From Acidicapsa dinghuensis (lineage in GTDB: Bacteria > Acidobacteriota > Terriglobia > Terriglobales > Acidobacteriaceae): 64,000 bases of DNA. Location: contig NZ_JAGSYH010000004.1 in assembly GCF_025685685.1 (NCBI RefSeq), positions 124,001-188,000 of the forward strand, read 5' to 3'. Under the pieces are notes generated by a model. That model was given only the letters and a program-made list of their open reading frames with translations, was not told where the DNA came from and did no database searches. Position 1 is the first letter of the stretch. Every line of letters begins with the position of its first letter. A program made the translations under genes and the position numbers. Shown piece by piece: positions 60,068 through 64,000 of the stretch.

Positions 60068-60501
60068 GAACTGCCCACAGGACGCCAGGATTCCGGTGGA
60101 GACGGCGGCAGTATTGGTTCACTCCAGAACAATTCACCTTCCATCGGCTCTTCACGCGGCCACACGTCGTCTGTGCCAAGAAAGCCGCGATACGTGCCGG
60201 TGACCTGTGAAAGTGCGACGGGTCTTCCTGGGTGGAAGAGCCAATATTCCCCCTCGATCTCAGGCCAAACGATCGACCAGCCTTCGCGGTCTGGGGAAAA
60301 GAGGTTATCTCCGTGCGGAGATTCCGGCGGTTGCATGCGCTCACTCCAGATCCACGACGGAGCATCCAGATCCCAGTTCTTCCATAGGTAATTCCATCGT
60401 GGGCCGTCGATGTGGACGAATATGGGCTCTTTCTCCTGCGGTGCCAAAGCCCAATAGACGCCTGCTCTTTCCGGCCATTCTTCCGTCCAGCTGCCTAGCA
60501 T
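60055..60501 (-). CDS. Trp-rich hypothetical protein
   Basis: Protein of 148 residues with many Trp and Pro (EEWPERAGVYWALAPQEKEP; PEIEGEYWLFHPGRPVALSQ), probably a compact beta fold. Family unknown. GGAGGGAG is just upstream of the ATG at 60501. It is divergent from imuA, and the shared region carries a palindrome, so the two sides may be co-regulated. Confidence 0.58.
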   Translation of the reverse strand: MLGSWTEEWPERAGVYWALAPQEKEPIFVHIDGPRWNYLWKNWDLDAPSWIWSERMQPPESPHGDNLFSPDREGWSIVWPEIEGEYWLFHPGRPVALSQVTGTYRGFLGTDDVWPREEPMEGELFWSEPILPPSPPESWRPVGSSCLC

Positions 60502-60530
60502 TGCTCCCTCCGGTTTAAGAGTGCCTCTAC

Positions 60531-60552
60531 GAAAATATCCGCCTTTATTTTC
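60531..60552. promoter_or_regulatory. Palindrome between divergent damage-response genes
   Basis: GAAAATA-N8-TATTTTC, perfect arms. A related, weaker sequence with the same AAGGCG core lies at 60618-60640 just before imuA (GCGAATATAAGGCG). Candidate repressor site, possibly of a LexA-like protein, but it does not match a LexA box I know. Confidence 0.45.
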
Positions 60553-60643
60553 TCTTGCTTAGACAGAAAACGCTGCAAAAACAGGGCAACTGACAATTGA
60601 CAGTCACGAGTATAAAAGCGAATATAAGGCGAAAGTATAGCCA

Positions 60644-61381
60644 ATGCCCTCCGCCGCTACAATTCGGCTCCAAATCGAGCACTCCATGGAGTCTAAATTT
60701 CCGGCTGCGCTGACACCAGTACCACGCACGCTCAAAGACGTGGCCGCAACAGGGATCCCTACCATCGATCGGCTGTTGGACGGCGGCTTCCCTGTTGGAG
60801 CCATCACCGAAATTGCCGGCAACGGATCGTCCGGCGGGACAAGCCTTGCCATTGCGTTTCTCGCCGAGAGAACAAAGCTGGGAGTTGCTTGCGCCTACGT
60901 GGATACCCTGGACACTTATGATCCCGAATCGGGGGCAGCCATTGGTATTGATGCGCGACGGTTCTTATGGGTACGTTGCGAGGCAAATACAGTCCTGAAC
61001 CGGATCGCCAAAGCGATCCAAGCAACAGACCTGCTCCTAAACGCTGGTGGGTTTGGAGCGATTGTTCTGGACCTTGGCAGCAACGAACAGCAACATGCGA
61101 GTCGGATACCACTCGCGACTTGGTTCCGTTTTCGTCAAGCTGCGGATCGAGCACGATGCTGTTTGCTGGTCTTAGGGAAAGCCATGTATGCAGGCTCAAG
61201 CTCGGCGCTTCAGATCGAATCCAGCATTCGCCAACTGGTTCGATCGGCAACAACCATGGACGGAATTCGGTACGAGGTCCGTCGCAGACGCGATCGGCAA
61301 GCAACTCGAAGAAAAGGCCCGCAACCTGTATCGGTCGCAGAATGGCAAGCGCAATATCCACGAGACGGAAAGGAGGGATGA
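60644..61381 (+). CDS. imuA: ImuA mutagenesis cassette protein
   Basis: RecA-like protein of 245 residues, first gene of the ImuA-ImuB-DnaE2 mutagenesis cassette. It has TGIPTIDRLLDGGFPVGAIT at the front, a loose P-loop region EIAGNGSSGGTSLAIAFLA and an AYVDTLDTYDPES strand, as in ImuA/RecA-like proteins. It supports translesion synthesis with ImuB and DnaE2. The start at 60644 lies only about 35 bases from the likely promoter. The ATG of imuB follows its stop. Confidence 0.85.
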   Translation: MPSAATIRLQIEHSMESKFPAALTPVPRTLKDVAATGIPTIDRLLDGGFPVGAITEIAGNGSSGGTSLAIAFLAERTKLGVACAYVDTLDTYDPESGAAIGIDARRFLWVRCEANTVLNRIAKAIQATDLLLNAGGFGAIVLDLGSNEQQHASRIPLATWFRFRQAADRARCCLLVLGKAMYAGSSSALQIESSIRQLVRSATTMDGIRYEVRRRRDRQATRRKGPQPVSVAEWQAQYPRDGKEG

Positions 61382-61382
61382 G

Positions 61383-62876
61383 ATGCTGCGAAGCCTCTAC
61401 GCCGGTATCCACGTTCCCAGCCTTCCCTTACAAGCCTTGCTCCGTTTGCATCCTGAGCTTCGGTCCTTGCCGGTCGCCGTCATCGACGGTGATCCGCCCT
61501 TACAGACTGTCTGCTCTGTCAATGCACGCGCCAGGAAGCTCCAGGTCATTGCTGGAATGACCAAGACGGATGCAGAAAGCATACCGGGCTTGCGGATACT
61601 CACCCGATCCCCACAAACCGAAGCAATTGCGGAAGATGTTGTCCTGGAATACGCGATGCGTTATTCCCCGCGTATCGAAGACGCTCACGGACCGGATCAC
61701 TGTGCCTTTGTCCTGGATATCACCGGGACAGAGAGACTGTTCGGACCGAGCCGCATATGGGCGGAACACCTTCTCACGACACTTACATCCGTTGGTATCG
61801 AGGCGCATATTGCAGTGAGCGCCAACTTTGACTGTGCGCGAATCATCGCATCAGCCGTTCGAGGCTCAACGATGGTTCCAACCGGCAAGGAAGCAGAGAT
61901 TCTTTCTGACCTGCACCTATCCACGTTAGCCTTGTCTGCGGAAGATCAAGAGACATTCACACTTTGGGGTATTCGTTCGCTTGGACAGCTTGCACGACTT
62001 CCGGAAATCGAGTTGGTATCGCGGTTCGGGCAAGCGGCAAAACAATGGCGTGATCTTGCGCTCGGGGCTCACCGCCATACGTTTGAACCAATCGAGCCGG
62101 AGATCGCGTTAGCCGAATCCTGCGAGTTTGAAGAGTCGATCGATAACGTTGACTCGTTGCTGTTCGTTGCCGGCAGGATGATCGAATCCTTGGTTCGTCG
62201 TGCTGGATCCCGAGCGCTGGCGGTTGCGGCACTGACAATCGATATGGGATTGGAAGATGGATCGACATACAAGTGTTCGATCCATCCGGCGTTGCCATCT
62301 CAGGATCGAAGGTTTCTATTAAAGCTCCTACAGCTTGAGATCTCGGCGCATCGGCCTCCATCAGGCGTCCTCGCGTTGGCGCTGACAGCCGAAGCTGGAC
62401 AGTCGAGTAAGCAACAGCTCGGTTTATTCATGCCGGATACTCCTGAGCCCGCTTTGATGGATATAACGCTGGCCCGCCTGAAAGCCCTGGTAGGAGAAGA
62501 CCGGGTAGGAAGCCCCGTGCTCCTCGATACGCATCGATCGGACGCATTCCGGATGGGGAGCTTTGCCATCCACGGGACCGATGCACCGGGAAAGCCCGTC
62601 CCTGTCGGTCGGTACACTGCGCTTCGCCGTATCCGACCGCCTCATGCGGTAACCGTTCGATGCGCTCACAGCAAGCCTATGTCTCTGCATGATGGCAAAC
62701 AGACATATCCCATCGTTCTGGCCTTTGGACCGTGGCGGAACAGTGGGTGCTGGTGGACCAAAGAGGATTGGCAGAGAGAAGAGTGGGATGTACTCATCGA
62801 CAGTGAGCAACATGCGTATTTGCTGGCCAATGACAGGAAGCTGGGCCGCTGGTTCCTTGAGGCAGTGTATGACTGA
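61383..62876 (+). CDS. imuB: ImuB, Y-family polymerase-like protein
   Basis: Inactive Y-family DNA polymerase homologue of 497 residues that links DnaE2 to the sliding clamp. The N-terminal palm has LHPELRSLPVAVIDGDPPLQ and CAFVLDITGTERLFGPSRIW with the active-site acids only partly kept, as usual for ImuB. A clamp-binding motif QLGLF occurs in SSKQQLGLFMPDTP. The C-terminal region (PYPIVLAFGPWRNSGCWW part) is the ImuB-specific end. AAGGAGGG precedes the ATG at 61383; the longer frame from 61188 lies inside imuA. It overlaps dnaE2. Confidence 0.88.
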   Translation: MLRSLYAGIHVPSLPLQALLRLHPELRSLPVAVIDGDPPLQTVCSVNARARKLQVIAGMTKTDAESIPGLRILTRSPQTEAIAEDVVLEYAMRYSPRIEDAHGPDHCAFVLDITGTERLFGPSRIWAEHLLTTLTSVGIEAHIAVSANFDCARIIASAVRGSTMVPTGKEAEILSDLHLSTLALSAEDQETFTLWGIRSLGQLARLPEIELVSRFGQAAKQWRDLALGAHRHTFEPIEPEIALAESCEFEESIDNVDSLLFVAGRMIESLVRRAGSRALAVAALTIDMGLEDGSTYKCSIHPALPSQDRRFLLKLLQLEISAHRPPSGVLALALTAEAGQSSKQQLGLFMPDTPEPALMDITLARLKALVGEDRVGSPVLLDTHRSDAFRMGSFAIHGTDAPGKPVPVGRYTALRRIRPPHAVTVRCAHSKPMSLHDGKQTYPIVLAFGPWRNSGCWWTKEDWQREEWDVLIDSEQHAYLLANDRKLGRWFLEAVYD

Positions 62877-64000
62877 TCCGGGCTATGTCGAGTTGCACGC
62901 CGCCAGCGCGTTTAGTTTCCTCGCAGGTGCGTCGCAACCGGAGAATCTTATCGAACGTGCAGGGCATCTCAGCATGCCCTCCATCGCGATCGCTGACCGG
63001 AATGGGCTGTATGGAGCCGCGAGGTTTCATACGGCAAGCCAGCGAGTCGGAGTAAAGGCTCACATCGGTGCTGAGGTCGCAGTTTCATCCTTTGCCCATC
63101 GGCTCACACCGCCATCGTGGCTGCCTCACCAGCACACGAGAGAACCTTCACGAATCACACTGTTGTGCGAGTCCAAGCTTGGTTATCAAAATCTTTGCCA
63201 ACTCCTCACCAAGATCAAAATGCGTGAAACGAAAAAGGCAGAGGGGTCGGCAACCATCGATGACCTTGAGGAATACGCCTCCGGATTGATTTGCCTGACG
63301 GGCGGTGAGGAAGGCCCCTTGGCCTCATTGCTGGCACAGGATGAGCCCTCGGACGCCGATGACGCTGCAAGGCGTCTGCAGGCCATCTACGGGCGCGGGA
63401 ATGTCTACCTGGAGCTGCAAAGGCATTATCTGCGAGCGGAAGAGCGCCGCAACCAGGCACTGTTAGCCATGGCTGCATCCCTGGGATTACCTGTCGTCGC
63501 AACCAACGGCGTCCGCTATGCCGTGCCCCACGACAGACAACTCCTAGATGTATTCACAGCGATCAAGCATCACACAACCCTGGACAGGGCAGGAAGGCTT
63601 CTCGCAGCGAACGCAAGCCGGTACCTCCGTCCGGTGCATGAGATGACAGTGCTCTTCCGTGATGTTCCGGAAGCCATATCGAATACGCACGTGGTGAGTG
63701 AACGGCTGGACTTTACCCTAAGTGATCTCGGCTATCAATTCCCTGCTTATCCCGTTCCTGACGGCGAAACGATGGACAGCTTTCTGGCGAAACGGGTCGA
63801 GGAAGGTGTCAGAAACCGCTACGGATCCCCGCCCGATAAGCACCTGTTGGCGAAGGCACACGCACAGGTCCAACGTGAATTAAAATTGATAGCCCAACTG
63901 GGCTTCGCTGGTTACTTCCTGATCGTGTGGGATGTGGTTGAGTTCTGCAAACGAAACGGCATTCTGATCCAGGGCAGGGGGAGTGCCGCAAATTCTGCCG
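62869..64000 (+). CDS. dnaE2: DnaE2 error-prone DNA polymerase III alpha subunit (partial)
   Basis: C-family polymerase of the DnaE2 type, cut by the window end after 377 codons. It starts TDPGYVELHAASAFSFLAGA, the PHP-domain opening with the Glu-Leu-His variant typical of DnaE2, then SMPSIAIADRNGLYGAARFH. Near the window end LGFAGYFLIVWDVVEF and GRGSAANSA mark the start of the catalytic palm. ATG at 62869 overlaps the imuB stop by eight bases, so the three cassette genes are coupled. It gives low-fidelity synthesis past lesions. Confidence 0.93.
   Translation, partial: MTDPGYVELHAASAFSFLAGASQPENLIERAGHLSMPSIAIADRNGLYGAARFHTASQRVGVKAHIGAEVAVSSFAHRLTPPSWLPHQHTREPSRITLLCESKLGYQNLCQLLTKIKMRETKKAEGSATIDDLEEYASGLICLTGGEEGPLASLLAQDEPSDADDAARRLQAIYGRGNVYLELQRHYLRAEERRNQALLAMAASLGLPVVATNGVRYAVPHDRQLLDVFTAIKHHTTLDRAGRLLAANASRYLRPVHEMTVLFRDVPEAISNTHVVSERLDFTLSDLGYQFPAYPVPDGETMDSFLAKRVEEGVRNRYGSPPDKHLLAKAHAQVQRELKLIAQLGFAGYFLIVWDVVEFCKRNGILIQGRGSAANSA

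Overview
The window looks like a stretch of a large conjugative plasmid or integrative element in an Acidobacteriota host (Terriglobia type). Reasons: an ADOP-type duplicated orphan permease with its own PadR regulator at 47.7-50.7 kb, a moderately GC-rich sequence, and a gene stock (PRTRC proteins, Replic_Relax, type IV secretion, DUF6094 methyltransferase, archaeo-eukaryotic primase) typical of plasmid and ICE backbones. No rRNA or tRNA gene was seen. All names rest on reading motifs by eye; no database search was run.

Layout. 0-2.3 kb: VirB9- and VirB10-type genes of a conjugative type IV secretion system (T4SS). 2.3-7.5 kb: material that interrupts the T4SS genes, namely two arrays of about 36-bp hairpin-forming tandem repeats flanking a small secreted protein gene, a LytS/LytTR-type two-component pair and an IS110-family (IS1111-like) element, followed by a zinc-ribbon membrane protein. 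7.5-16.5 kb: VirB2, VirB2-like duplicated protein, VirB3, VirB4, two VirB5/TrbJ-like paralogues, VirB6/TrbL and VirB8. 16.55-16.74 kb: a strongly structured non-coding element. 16.8-19.4 kb: an 859-residue protein with the signature of a single-subunit double-psi beta-barrel RNA polymerase (YonO / eukaryotic RdRP superfamily), ended by its own terminator. 19.4-25.0 kb: a second VirB9-like protein, the VirD4 coupling protein, unknown conjugation genes and a Replic_Relax protein. 26.5-30.2 kb: a replication/recombination operon (archaeo-eukaryotic primase with a CHC2-like zinc finger, unknown protein, SSB with an N-terminal extension, Rad52-type annealase). 30.3-32.4 kb: MarR plus MFS cargo. 32.5-37.1 kb: DUF6094-like methyltransferase, unknown protein, SNF2-type helicase ending in a clamp-binding motif, Fis-type regulator. 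37.2-39.1 kb: a Septu (PtuAB) defence operon. 39.3-42.3 kb: an unknown protein, a PD-(D/E)XK nuclease, PRTRC proteins C and F. 42.3-50.7 kb: cargo that splits the PRTRC locus (ABC exporter with PadR, serine hydrolase, PadR plus ADOP). 50.9-53.4 kb: PRTRC B, ThiF and E. 53.4-55.0 kb: Xre-RES toxin-antitoxin pair. 55.6-58.7 kb: MoxR ATPase, DUF3150-like protein and VWA/metallopeptidase. 59.0-64 kb: SRAP protein, two small genes, and the mutagenesis cassette imuA-imuB-dnaE2 (dnaE2 runs off the window).

How it fits together: the T4SS, coupling protein and Replic_Relax protein move DNA; the primase, SSB, annealase and helicase process it; PRTRC and Xre-RES probably stabilise the element; Septu and perhaps the PD-(D/E)XK nuclease defend the host; ImuAB-DnaE2 and SRAP handle DNA damage. 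The most unusual component is the putative DNA/RNA-templated RNA polymerase embedded in the transfer region behind a structured element. Three small genes (39.3, 52.5 and 55.1 kb) each appear to have lost one base, which could be real decay or a sequencing artefact.
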